Positions 1 to 8,076 of a stretch of DNA of 14,521 nt are shown here, one piece after another (the stretch's first letter is position 1; every line of letters begins with the position of its first letter). The stretch is from JALZAH01 sp051000755 (lineage in GTDB: Bacteria; Actinomycetota; Acidimicrobiia; Acidimicrobiales; Palsa-688): contig JBPCNZ010000010.1 in NCBI GenBank assembly GCA_051000755.1, positions 1 to 14,521 of the forward strand. Direction: 5' to 3'. The notes under the pieces are model-generated. The model did not search any database and was not told the origin of the DNA. It saw only the letters and a list, made by a program, of their open reading frames with translations. The position numbers and the translations under genes are program-made.

Positions 1-321
1 GGTGCCGTGGAGCACCAATGGTCGGGCTCGGCGTGTGATGCAAGGCATCGTAGCTCCTGTCTGTAGCTAGTTATCACTACAGACAGGTAAGCCTGACTGC
101 TATGCCAAGTGTTGGATCCCTGCACCTAGGACCTCCTCAGGCGGGAGAGAGTATTGGCCCTACGACGTCACTCCAGCGGAGCCGCACCCTAATGATAATC
201 CAATCCCCGGTTATTTGCAAGGCACTACACTAGGTCCCTATGACCGTGAATCTTCCCGGTGGTGTCGCGCGCCCAGTGGTTGGTGGCCAGAAAGAAACTT
301 CACCACGTGCCCGGCCCGCCG
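1..321. other. Left intergenic region, no supported gene
   Basis: No coding region is convincing here. Two plus-strand frames are open from the window edge and stop at 64-66 (TAG) and 68-70 (TAG). Either could be the last ~20 codons of a gene lying to the left, but neither tail is recognisable. The stretch is visibly more AT-rich than the genes, for example around 185-235. It contains the inverted repeat at 56-87. It follows the end of the minus-strand operon (stop at 322), but I find no hairpin plus T-run directly after that stop that would make a clear terminator. Confidence 0.6.
56..87. repeat. Perfect 11-bp inverted repeat with 10-nt loop
   Basis: Bases 56-66 (CCTGTCTGTAG) are the exact reverse complement of 77-87 (CTACAGACAGG), separated by the AT-rich spacer 67-76. 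No T-run follows on either strand, so a classical intrinsic terminator is not supported. It could be a protein-binding operator, a transcript-end hairpin for the gene to the left or for the minus operon 235 bp away, or the remnant of an element end. The symmetry is directly seen; the role is unknown. Confidence 0.75.
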
Positions 322-2856
322 TCAGCGTGTGGTCAGTGCTGCGGTCGAGACCTCCTCGGTCATGGCAAAGTCGCCGATCGAGTTGATCTGCATCGTGACG
401 AACTGTCCGGTGACTGGCTGTGATCCCGTTACCGTCAAGGTGGATGTCTGGTCGTCTGGCCCGATCGCCGGCGCGTCGACCGAGCCAAGCTTCTCACCGA
501 GCTGGCCGGCGACGTTGGAGACATAGACATCGATGCTCGTCGGTACAGCGACGGCCCCTCCGAGGTTCTGGAGCCAGGTCGAGGTGGCAGCGCACACCGG
601 CGCAGGAGAGGCGAGCGTCTCCACGATGCTCGTCGAGGTCGTGTGAAAGCCCATCCACGCTGGATCCACGAACGTTGGTTTTCCCCGGAGGCCGTCGATG
701 AGCTTGCTGTGGTCGGGTGAGTCCGTGTACGGGGCAGCCGGGCTCGCCGCGTAGGAGGCGATCCTGACCGGTTTCACCCGGGACGGGTCTGTCTGACAGG
801 GACCGGCGGGCGCCGGCTGGGCGTTGGCTGCCACGGGCTTGACGGTCACCTGGAAGGCAGAGAGCAGGAGGGCCCCGATCCAGCGCTGACCGCCCAGGGC
901 CAGGTGCCCGGTGTCATCGTAGACGGCTTGGCCGGCATGGTCGGTGACGCAGCCCTGGGCCGGGCAGAGCAGACTGTGGATGTCGAAGAGCTGCGCCGAG
1001 TCCCGTTGGGCGGCGGCCCTGATCATCTGGTTGATGCAGTCGGTCGACTGGATGTCACCGATCTCGCTGTCGCGGTCGGTCGTGACGAACACAGGCAGGC
1101 CGCTGGCGTGAAGGGTGGCGATGGCCGAGCCGAGCGCCCTGGTGTAGTGGGCTTCGTAGGCCGATGCGCAGGCCGCGCCCGGGCCTCCATGCTGCTCGGC
1201 AGCACCGGCGTCGAAGGTGCCCTCCATCAACAAGGCCACATCGGGGTGGTCGTTGGCCAACGAATGCTGCCATGACTGGGTCTGGGTGGAGCATCCCGTC
1301 GAGTCGGGGGTGAGGAGACCGCAACCGGGGATGCCCAGATCGATGACCGTGTTGTGCTGTGCCGAGTCGGCAAGGGTTAGGCCGTAGCCCATGTTTCTGG
1401 CCCACGAATCCCCGGCAACCAGGATCCGCAGGCTCTGAGGGGCGGCGGCCGCCGGCGTCGGTCCGGCGGCGGACTGGGCACCGGTGAGGGACCTGGTGCT
1501 TCCAACTCCGCCGTGAACGCCGAGTACGACCCTGGCGCTCCCCAGCTCAGCCGGCAAGACCGGCGGGGTGACGATGACGAGGGCGGCAAGGCCGGCACCT
1601 AGGGGGCCGAGGGATAGGCCCATCTTGACCCCGGAGAAGGTGCTTCGCCGGATGGGCTGCTCCACGTAGGCGTACGAGGCCATAGAGACGGTGACGGTGA
1701 GGAACAGGCGGACGGCCCACAGGTTGAAGCCCGAGTTGTGCATCGACGTCCCGTTGAAGATGATCCAGATCGGGAAGTGCCACAGGTACAGCGAATAGCT
1801 GCGCTTGCCGATCCACACCAGCGGGTGGAGCGAGAGGAGACGGGCATACCAAGCGGAGGGGTTGGTTGCGACTGCGGCGATGAGAACGGCGGCGGCCACG
1901 CTGCAGGCGGCGAGCCAGCCGTGGAACAGTGACGTCTTGGTCAGGTCCGCCGTGGCCCACGAGAGTGCGAGGAAGGCGGTCGAACCAAGAACGCCGACGG
2001 CCCAAAGACGAGCCTGGAGGGCACTTCCGAGGTGACGTGCGTGACGGTGGCGCACCCGGTCGCGTTCCGTGTCACGCCAGAACGCCTCGGACACATCGTT
2101 CTCACTGACCCAGGCACCCGGGGAGGCCGCGCTCGCCGGCCGGTCGGATGCGGTTCGCTCAGCGGACATCTTGATCAGCACCGTGATCGTGGCGCCGATG
2201 GCCAGGGCGGTGAAGCGGGTGTCGGTGCCGAGGTAGGCCCGACTCGCTCCCCACTGGTCAGCGACCCACCACTGCCGCCCCGCCGACAGGATGGCCAGGC
2301 CGCCGGCGACCCAGAGGAAGTGACGGAGCCGGGCACCGAAGCGAATCATGAGGAGAAGGACGACGGGCCACAGTACGTAGAATTGCTCCTCGATGGCGAG
2401 TGACCACAGGTGGCCGAGGGGGAGGATCGTGGTATGCGATCCCCAGTAGCCGACGTGGCCGAACAGGGCATACCAGTTGTTGAGGTAGACGACGCTCCAG
2501 CCGACCTGGCTGGCTGCAGTAGGAGCGATGGCGGCGGGAGCGGAGAGGTACGTCCACACCAGGGCGAAGACGAGGACAAGGGTCAAGGCGGGGGCGAGAC
2601 GCCGGAAGCGCCGGGTGTAGAACTCGGCGAGGCTGATGGTCCTGCGGCCGAGTCCCTCCGTGAGGAGCAGTCCGGTTATCAGGTAGCCGGAGAGCACGAA
2701 GAACAGGTCGACGCCGAGGAAGCCTCCCTTGAGGATGTTGGCGTGGAACGTCATGGCCCCGATAACCGCGAAGGCGCGGAGGCCGTCGAGTGCCGGCTGG
2801 TACCGGCCCTCGCGTGCCACGGCCGGCCCGGAGACAACGGTGGATCGGGTGCTCAA
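322..2856 (-). CDS. Acyltransferase-3/SGNH O-acyltransferase with extra C-terminal jelly-roll-like domain
   Basis: Predicted inner-membrane O-acyltransferase of the OafA/YrhL type, which transfers acyl (usually acetyl) groups to surface glycans. The N-terminal acyltransferase-3 domain (about residues 20-410, roughly ten membrane segments) shows LDGLRA at 23-28, His38, and GGFLGVDLFFVLSGYLI at 44-60. It is followed by an SGNH-hydrolase-like domain with GDS at 482-484 (nucleophile Ser484) and Asp648-x-x-His651. The SGNH block III Asn is not evident (EGTFD). At 844 aa it is longer than usual; residues ~697-844 form an additional region with a pattern (LIDG, FVDPAWMGF, a terminal beta-rich stretch) reminiscent of discoidin-like sugar-binding folds (inference). 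The TTG start overlaps the upstream stop as TTGA and has a perfect AGGAGG 8 nt upstream. It is the last gene of the operon, as expected for a glycan-decorating enzyme. Confidence 0.88.
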   Translation of the reverse strand: MSTRSTVVSGPAVAREGRYQPALDGLRAFAVIGAMTFHANILKGGFLGVDLFFVLSGYLITGLLLTEGLGRRTISLAEFYTRRFRRLAPALTLVLVFALVWTYLSAPAAIAPTAASQVGWSVVYLNNWYALFGHVGYWGSHTTILPLGHLWSLAIEEQFYVLWPVVLLLMIRFGARLRHFLWVAGGLAILSAGRQWWVADQWGASRAYLGTDTRFTALAIGATITVLIKMSAERTASDRPASAASPGAWVSENDVSEAFWRDTERDRVRHRHARHLGSALQARLWAVGVLGSTAFLALSWATADLTKTSLFHGWLAACSVAAAVLIAAVATNPSAWYARLLSLHPLVWIGKRSYSLYLWHFPIWIIFNGTSMHNSGFNLWAVRLFLTVTVSMASYAYVEQPIRRSTFSGVKMGLSLGPLGAGLAALVIVTPPVLPAELGSARVVLGVHGGVGSTRSLTGAQSAAGPTPAAAAPQSLRILVAGDSWARNMGYGLTLADSAQHNTVIDLGIPGCGLLTPDSTGCSTQTQSWQHSLANDHPDVALLMEGTFDAGAAEQHGGPGAACASAYEAHYTRALGSAIATLHASGLPVFVTTDRDSEIGDIQSTDCINQMIRAAAQRDSAQLFDIHSLLCPAQGCVTDHAGQAVYDDTGHLALGGQRWIGALLLSAFQVTVKPVAANAQPAPAGPCQTDPSRVKPVRIASYAASPAAPYTDSPDHSKLIDGLRGKPTFVDPAWMGFHTTSTSIVETLASPAPVCAATSTWLQNLGGAVAVPTSIDVYVSNVAGQLGEKLGSVDAPAIGPDDQTSTLTVTGSQPVTGQFVTMQINSIGDFAMTEEVSTAALTTR

Positions 2857-3644
2857 GGCGGAGGCCTCCTGAGGGCTCGGCGAACGATCATGGCCAGGAC
2901 CGCTGCGAAGGCCCGGATCATGGAGCCGACATCAAGGCGTGACCCGCCTCTCTCCCGCCATTCCCCGAGAGGCACCTCGACCATGGCCGCCGGCGCCACC
3001 GCCGGACGGTGGCCGTCACCGCTCAACAGTCGGCGGAGGAGCGTTACGTCGAACGCCCAGGGGGACCCGAACGGCCGTTCGAGTGCCCCGCTCAGGGCGG
3101 GCGTGGCCCGGAACACCTTGGCCCCGCACTGGGTGTCGTAGACCTGGCACCCGAGGGCGAGGCTGGCCGCGGACGCGAACACCCGCCCCAGGTAGTGGCG
3201 GGTCACGGACCGGTCGATGATGCTCCCCAGGCGAGCCACGCGGCAACCCATGGCCACCTCCACGTCCTCTCGCTCCACGAGGGTGTCGATCAGACGCTGG
3301 AGCTCGGAGGGAGGTGTGGCCAGATCGGCATCGAAATAGCCGACGATGGTGGCCCCGTCGGCGAGGGCCTTCAGTAGGCCGTGGCGGACGGCTTCGCCTT
3401 TTCCTGCGTTGGTGGCCAGGTCGAGCACCTGGGCGGTGGTCCCGGCGGCCACCTCGGCCAGTGCGGCTGCGGTAGCGTCCCGTGAGCCGTCGTTGACGAG
3501 CAACAGTTGGAGACTCCCGCCCTCGGCCAGTCGTCTCAGGGCAGGCCGGTCCAGCCGTTGCGCTTCGTTGTAGCAGGGCACGACGAGGACGGGGACGGGC
3601 CCGGAGGCCGGCCGCGCCCCCACCGGCGCCGGCGGGACGCTCAC
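2853..3644 (-). CDS. Family 2 glycosyltransferase, dolichyl/polyprenyl-phosphate sugar transferase-like
   Basis: A 263-aa GT-A fold enzyme predicted to transfer a sugar from a nucleotide donor to a lipid-phosphate carrier at the cytoplasmic membrane face. Visible motifs are VVPCYNEA (21-28), LLVNDGSRD (48-56), NAGKGEAVRHG (79-89), the metal-binding FDADLATP (104-111), and YDTQCGAKVF (169-178). The last is typical of the dolichyl-phosphate glucosyltransferase-like subgroup. The C-terminus is basic and amphipathic, with no multi-spanning domain. I chose the GTG at 3644 because it overlaps the methyltransferase stop as GTGA and leaves only about 17 residues before the first beta strand. The longer ORF from 3776 adds a low-complexity extension that lies inside the methyltransferase. 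A lipid-linked sugar made here could be the donor for the GT-C-like membrane protein two genes upstream (inference). Confidence 0.87.
   Translation of the reverse strand: MSVPPAPVGARPASGPVPVLVVPCYNEAQRLDRPALRRLAEGGSLQLLLVNDGSRDATAAALAEVAAGTTAQVLDLATNAGKGEAVRHGLLKALADGATIVGYFDADLATPPSELQRLIDTLVEREDVEVAMGCRVARLGSIIDRSVTRHYLGRVFASAASLALGCQVYDTQCGAKVFRATPALSGALERPFGSPWAFDVTLLRRLLSGDGHRPAVAPAAMVEVPLGEWRERGGSRLDVGSMIRAFAAVLAMIVRRALRRPPP
2865..2870 (-). promoter_or_regulatory. Shine-Dalgarno AGGAGG deciding a TTG start
   Basis: The minus strand reads AGGAGG followed by 8 nt and then TTG at 2856. This perfect site inside the end of the upstream glycosyltransferase gene supports the rare TTG codon as the true start of the acyltransferase. 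The TTG shares bases with the upstream stop (TTGA). Confidence 0.75.
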
Positions 3645-4387
3645 CCCGCCCGGCCCATGGCCCAAAAGCTGAGACCGGGCAGGTGTCGGCGCCGGCCGGC
3701 GACCAGAAGTGAGACCTTGGTGTCGAGGCGGAGAGCCGCGGTCACTGCCGAGGTCACCGCCGGTCCGCCGCTCCACGCGCCGACCCCTCCCTCAGACCCG
3801 GGGCGGCGGAGGAGGCGCTGGCCGGCCACCGCCGCGGCCCGGGCGACGAGCGGGGCGTGGAACACGCCACCGGACGCCAGGACCTCGACGCCGGCGCGGT
3901 CCAGCACCTCCAGGAGCTGCCGCGACCGGTAGCGCCGGTAGTGCTGCAAGAACCGGTCGTGGTCGGAGAACAGGGCCGGGTGGGCGGGAACGCTCACCAG
4001 CACCCAGCTACGGGGCGCGGCCAGGTTGGTGAGGATGTCACCCAAGAAGGCCTGGTCGTCGCCCACATGTTCGATGACGTCGAGGAGCAGCATTCCGCCG
4101 AACGAGCCGTCTGGACGCGTCGCCGTCAACTGCACGCCGGGTACCTTGTCGCAGCGATCCAGGTCCTCGCTGGTGTAGTTGATGTCCCAGCCCACCACTG
4201 TCGCCGGCGCGGGCAGGCGCCGGTGGAGCTGCTCGGCGGCCCATGCGTCGCCGGCCCCTACGTCCAGCCAGTCGCGAGGACGGTCGAGGGCGCCGAAGCG
4301 ATCGAGCACATCCAGGAAGAACCGGCTGCGGGCCACCTCCCAGGGGTGGCGCGGCACCTCGGCCGCCGGGCGCTCCCGGAGGTCCAC
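3641..4387 (-). CDS. Class I SAM-dependent methyltransferase
   Basis: A 248-aa Rossmann-fold methyltransferase (Methyltransf_11/23 type). The SAM-binding motif I is LDVGAGDAW at 41-49. Asp68 ends the second strand (GWDIN). LLDVIEHVGDD at 101-111 carries the motif typical of the post-motif-II strand. HYRRYRSRQL at 149-158 recurs in methyltransferases of glycan and lipid clusters. No signal peptide or membrane segment is present, although the C-terminal third is rich in Ala and Leu. Start is GTG at 4387, directly abutting the upstream TGA (TGAGTG, no gap); the stop overlaps the next gene (GTGA). Its place between a membrane transferase and a glycosyltransferase suggests methylation of a sugar or lipid-linked glycan, but the substrate cannot be read from the sequence. 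Confidence 0.88.
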   Translation of the reverse strand: MDLRERPAAEVPRHPWEVARSRFFLDVLDRFGALDRPRDWLDVGAGDAWAAEQLHRRLPAPATVVGWDINYTSEDLDRCDKVPGVQLTATRPDGSFGGMLLLDVIEHVGDDQAFLGDILTNLAAPRSWVLVSVPAHPALFSDHDRFLQHYRRYRSRQLLEVLDRAGVEVLASGGVFHAPLVARAAAVAGQRLLRRPGSEGGVGAWSGGPAVTSAVTAALRLDTKVSLLVAGRRRHLPGLSFWAMGRAG

Positions 4388-5977
4388 TCAGGGTCCCTCG
4401 GAGTGGGCGCGGTCGGCGGCCGCCATGGTGCTCAGGCGAAGGCGAACCCGGAGGGCGGCGCAGGCCGCCATCACCGGCAGACCCAAGGCCAGCAGCATGT
4501 TCGTGAGGACCATGTGCCGGTAGAGGTCCGGGAAGCCGACCGAGATCATGACAGCCCAGAACTCGGCGAAGGAACCCACGGCGACGAACACGCCGAGCAT
4601 CCCGACGGCTCGGGTTGCCGGCCCGAGGGTCCGCCGTAGCGCCGTGCGCACCCCGACGTAGAGGGTGGCCAGCCACACCACCACGAGCATCGGTTCCCAG
4701 GCGTGCTGGAAGAGCACGCCGTAGACCCCGACCCGATGCTCGATGGCGTCGGGCTGGTGGCCGGAACCGTACAGGTAGCTGCCGAGGTAGTTCTGGCGCC
4801 ACTGGTCGACCCCCTTTAGGCCGTCGGAACCTACGGCGACCAGGCGGTCGGGATGGGTCAGGTAGAACTCGACGATGCGGGCCTGGGTCACCTGGGAGCG
4901 GAACTTGAGGTAGCCGGGCCGCAGGGTGACGGCGTTGGCACTCTCGGGGTTGGTGCCGACCGCGTTGGCGAAGCTGGGATCGGCACCGAGGGCCCGCAGG
5001 TCTGCGGCCGGGTCGTGGCTGTGGGGGAGGATCTCGCCGAAGACCTCGGCGTAGACGTCCTGTTGGGACAGGCCCACCGGGGCGGTGACAACGAAGTAGC
5101 CGGTGGCCCCGACCAGCACACCCGCCACCACAAGGCCGGGCCACCGGCCTATCAGCCAGCGCCCCCCTCGCAGCGCCCGACCACCCCCCGCCACCAGCAC
5201 CCGGGCCGGCTCATGAGGCAGCCACAGCAGGCCGACGATCAGGGCCGGGAGCAGAGCGGCGGCCTGGGTCTTGGCGCCAATGGCCACGGTGCCCAGGAAG
5301 GCGACGGTGACCAGGCTGGGCCATGTCGTGTGACCACGGCGCCACAGCGCGAGCAGGGCGGGGCTCAGTGCGAGGGTGGCGATGAGCTCGGCCGGTTCGC
5401 TGTAGGGCGAGATGAAGAACTGGGCGACCATGCTGTCGGCGGCCAGCAGACCGACCAGGGACGCCACTACCACCCGCAGCATGAGAGGTCCGGGGACGAA
5501 GACGACGAGGGCCGCGACGAGCATGCCCACCAGCACGGCGCAGATGACGCCGAGGGCTCGCAGGTCGAGGGCACCGGGCAGGCCCAGGGCAGGCGTGAGG
5601 TGCTTGGCCATGGAGAGCAGCCACAGCTCCGAGGAGCGGAACACGCCGCCGGCTCCGTCGGCGCTGCAGGCCTCGCCGTACCAGTGGTGGGGGATCCAGG
5701 TGGGCTGAAGGTAAGCCGAGGTGCTCCCGTTGAACGTCGTCGTGGTCCGGACGCCGAGCTGGCAGAGGAGGCGGCGCCCGTCACCTTGATCGCCCATGCC
5801 GACGGCGCCGCCGGCGAAGAGACGCGCCAGCAGGACGCCGACCCAGGCCAAGCCGGTTGCCGCCGCGGCCAGGGCCACGGCGGGCCGGGCCGGTCCGGCG
5901 GGGGTGAGGTCAGGAGCCAACTCCACCTGGGTCCCGGTGACGGTCCCGGTCACCGTGAGGATCCGTTCACCGGGCAC
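4388..5977 (-). CDS. Multi-spanning membrane protein, possible GT-C-like glycan transferase
   Basis: A 529-aa integral membrane protein with about ten hydrophobic segments, the first at ~33-55. The first outside loop begins with an acidic motif GMGDQGDGRRL (60-70), and a long loop (~300-410) is soluble and contains YLTHPD. This plan (TM1, acid-rich first loop, many TMs, large periplasmic-side loop) is that of GT-C transferases using polyprenyl-phosphate sugars. It also resembles proteins annotated as WsfD-like glycan-biosynthesis hexose transferases, but I recognise no decisive motif, so the role is tentative. The GTG start at 5977 overlaps the upstream gene by 11 nt. A GTGA at 5970 is out of frame and cannot be the start. 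No strong Shine-Dalgarno is visible; translation is probably coupled. Confidence 0.8.
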   Translation of the reverse strand: MPGERILTVTGTVTGTQVELAPDLTPAGPARPAVALAAAATGLAWVGVLLARLFAGGAVGMGDQGDGRRLLCQLGVRTTTTFNGSTSAYLQPTWIPHHWYGEACSADGAGGVFRSSELWLLSMAKHLTPALGLPGALDLRALGVICAVLVGMLVAALVVFVPGPLMLRVVVASLVGLLAADSMVAQFFISPYSEPAELIATLALSPALLALWRRGHTTWPSLVTVAFLGTVAIGAKTQAAALLPALIVGLLWLPHEPARVLVAGGGRALRGGRWLIGRWPGLVVAGVLVGATGYFVVTAPVGLSQQDVYAEVFGEILPHSHDPAADLRALGADPSFANAVGTNPESANAVTLRPGYLKFRSQVTQARIVEFYLTHPDRLVAVGSDGLKGVDQWRQNYLGSYLYGSGHQPDAIEHRVGVYGVLFQHAWEPMLVVVWLATLYVGVRTALRRTLGPATRAVGMLGVFVAVGSFAEFWAVMISVGFPDLYRHMVLTNMLLALGLPVMAACAALRVRLRLSTMAAADRAHSEGP

Positions 5978-6800
5978 CGCCGCGCACCGTGCCGGTGGTA
6001 AGCGCCTGGTTGGCGTTGGTCAGCCAGCAGTCACCGCTGCGCCGTCCCTTCACCCAGGCCTCCTCGGTGATCGGGGTCGGTGTCACGGTCAAGTCGGGGC
6101 GGGAGGCGACGGGGCCTTTCAGGTAGGCGTCGACGATGGGCTCACATGCTTGTCGCTCGGCCGCAGCGACGTTGTCGGGGCCGGGGTAGGGGCCGGCGGG
6201 CAGCACCACGTTGGGGCTCGTGTCCTCGGCCAGGTGCGGCAGGTTGCAGGTGACGTCCTGGCTCTCGGTCCTACACAGCCGGAACAGGGGGGAGTGGGGG
6301 CTGTTCATGACACCGGCCAGGGAGAAATCGATCGTCGGACCGTTCGGCGTGGCCGGCTGGGTCGAACCGTGACAGGCCACTGTCCGGACCCCCCGGGCCC
6401 ACGCGGTGGCGGTCGGGAAGTTGGACCAGGAGTAGATCCCGTAGGTCACGTCGTAAGGGTCGGCACTCAGGTAGGCCCGCTCGACGGTATAGTTGTAGCA
6501 GAGCCGGCTGGCGAGGGTGTTGAGCAACTCACCGTTGGGTCGCGTCGGCGATGCGGCCAGGATGCCGGTCACCTGGGCTACGAACATCGTCTCGGTCTGG
6601 TGGGGCCGATTGCAGGGGGCCGGAGGAGCGGTGTCGCTCGGAATGGCGATCAGCTCGTTGGGGTCCTCGGCCAGGTGGCACGTGCCAGGACGGTCGGCGG
6701 TGACCGGGACCGGGGAGGGGACCTGGGCGGCGAAGGACATGGCGAACCCGGCCCCGGCCAGGGCGACCACGAGAGCCACACCGACGACGGAGCGGGTCAC
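5967..6800 (-). CDS. Membrane-anchored septum-formation-type (Septum_form) protein, two repeats
   Basis: A 277-aa protein with one N-terminal membrane segment (~4-24) and an extracytoplasmic body. Its pattern, GTCHL then APCNRPHQTE (62-70), then WARGVRTVAC (134-143), is that of the actinobacterial septum-formation domain (Pfam Septum_form). A second, diverged copy follows: CRTESQDVTCNLPHLAE (176-192), then EEAWVKGRRSGDCW (246-259). Eight cysteines fall into four likely pairs (41/63, 101/143, 176/185, 219/258), fitting disulfides outside the cell; the pairing is inferred. I chose GTG at 6800, which places the hydrophobic helix at the N-terminus and leaves 31 nt after wecB; the ATG at 6860 would overlap wecB and add a basic leader. 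Its function in glycan clusters is unknown; a role at the growing wall or septum is inference. Confidence 0.72.
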   Translation of the reverse strand: MTRSVVGVALVVALAGAGFAMSFAAQVPSPVPVTADRPGTCHLAEDPNELIAIPSDTAPPAPCNRPHQTETMFVAQVTGILAASPTRPNGELLNTLASRLCYNYTVERAYLSADPYDVTYGIYSWSNFPTATAWARGVRTVACHGSTQPATPNGPTIDFSLAGVMNSPHSPLFRLCRTESQDVTCNLPHLAEDTSPNVVLPAGPYPGPDNVAAAERQACEPIVDAYLKGPVASRPDLTVTPTPITEEAWVKGRRSGDCWLTNANQALTTGTVRGGAR

Positions 6801-6831
6801 CGAACACCACCGAGGGGAGAGGGACGGCCGT

Positions 6832-8076
6832 CTAGGCAACCCGCCCCTCCCTGGGGGCATGGGGCCGGTCCCGTTCTGCCGCTCCGGCCCCGTCTGGCGG
6901 GTCTGCCTCGGGTCGGAACTCCTCGGGCTGGGGGCCGCCGGCCAGGAGCCAACGCATGGCGGCTACAGAGCGACCGGCTGCCCGCCCGTCGCCATAGGGG
7001 TTGGTGGCCTGGGCCATGCGAGCGTAGAGAGCCGGGTCGGTGAGCAGGTCCTCGATGCGTTGGACGACATGAGCCTCGTCGGTGCCGATCAGTTCGACGG
7101 TGCCGGCCGCCACCGCTTCAGGGCGTTCGGTGACGTCGCGGAGGACGAGTACCGGCTTTCCCAGGCTGGGCGCCTCCTCCTGGATGCCCCCCGAGTCGGT
7201 GACCACCAGGTGGCAGCGTTGCAGGACCCGGGCAAACTCGCCGTAGGGGAGCGGCTCGACCAGGCGTACGTTGGTCAGGCCCTCCAGGACAGGAACCAGG
7301 GACGCACGCACGACGGGATTCTTGTGGACCGGCAGCAGGATCAGGGTGTCGGGATGGGCGACGGCGACAGCCGCCAACGCCCGGGCCACGCCCCGGATCG
7401 GCCTGCCCCATGACTCCCGGCGGTGCACGGTCACCAGGACCAGCCGCCGACCGTCGGCATCGAGGTCGCCGAGCAGGCCCGACGTCGACACCCCATGCCG
7501 GGAGACGGTCCAGCTCAAGGCATCGATCACCGTGTTGCCGGTGCAAATGACGCTGCCTCGATCGACCCCCGCCCCTACCAGGTTGGCCACGGCTGAGGGG
7601 GTGGGGGCCAGGTGGAGGGCGGCTACCTGTGAGATGAGACGCCGGTTGACCTCCTCGGGATAGGGCGCCATCGGATCGCCTGTACGCAGCCCGGCCTCGA
7701 TGTGAGCGACGGGTACCTTGGCATAGAATCCGGCCAGGGCGGCGGAGAGGGCCGTGGTGGTGTCGCCTTGGAGGACGACGAGGTCCGGCTCTGTCTCCGC
7801 CAGGAGACCCTCGATGCCCTCGAGTGCCCGCCGGGTTATCTCCCCGAGGGTCTGGTGTTCGCGCCCGATCCCCAGATCGTGGTCCGCTTCGATGCCAAAG
7901 GCATCGAGCACCTGGTCGAGCATGCTGCGGTGCTGAGCCGTTACGGCGACGATGGGTTGGAGATCGGCAGTGTCCCGCAGCGCCAGCACCACGGGAGCCA
8001 TCTTGATGGCCTCAGGACGAGTCCCGAAGACGCACAGCACCCGCTTGGCACCCTCCTTGGGGCTACGAGCTGCCAT
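6832..8076 (-). CDS. wecB: UDP-N-acetylglucosamine 2-epimerase, non-hydrolysing
   Basis: A 414-aa enzyme interconverting UDP-GlcNAc and UDP-ManNAc in the cytoplasm, supplying ManNAc-type precursors for surface polysaccharides. The family signature is complete: VFGTRPEAIKMAPV (16-29), QGDTTT with Asp105, HIEAGLRTGD with Glu127, PEEVNRR with Glu141, TGNTVIDAL (179-187), VTVHRRESWG with His218, LPVHKNP, and TDSGGIQEEAPSLGKPVLVLR (293-313) for UDP binding. These acidic residues and His218 match the catalytic set known from E. coli WecB. The start is the ATG at 8076, overlapping the upstream gene by 14 nt. The reading frame stays open to 9219, but that extension is a shadow of the neighbouring gene. 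After the canonical end, residues ~382-414 form a charged, disordered tail. No UDP-ManNAc dehydrogenase is present in the window. Confidence 0.97.
   Translation of the reverse strand: MAARSPKEGAKRVLCVFGTRPEAIKMAPVVLALRDTADLQPIVAVTAQHRSMLDQVLDAFGIEADHDLGIGREHQTLGEITRRALEGIEGLLAETEPDLVVLQGDTTTALSAALAGFYAKVPVAHIEAGLRTGDPMAPYPEEVNRRLISQVAALHLAPTPSAVANLVGAGVDRGSVICTGNTVIDALSWTVSRHGVSTSGLLGDLDADGRRLVLVTVHRRESWGRPIRGVARALAAVAVAHPDTLILLPVHKNPVVRASLVPVLEGLTNVRLVEPLPYGEFARVLQRCHLVVTDSGGIQEEAPSLGKPVLVLRDVTERPEAVAAGTVELIGTDEAHVVQRIEDLLTDPALYARMAQATNPYGDGRAAGRSVAAMRWLLAGGPQPEEFRPEADPPDGAGAAERDRPHAPREGRVA

Noticed and set aside
1..321. tRNA or other structured RNA gene
   Set aside because: No T-loop-like GGTTCGA motif or cloverleaf pairing was found; only the short inverted repeat is notable.
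3645..3776. Longer start for the lipid-carrier glycosyltransferase
   Set aside because: The extra 44 residues are unstructured and lie within the methyltransferase; the GTG at 3644 forms a GTGA overlap and fits the family length.
4853..7043. Long plus-strand open frames opposite the membrane protein, septum-type protein and wecB
   Set aside because: They are Gly/Arg/His-rich shadows with no motifs, opposite genes with clear domains or membrane topology.
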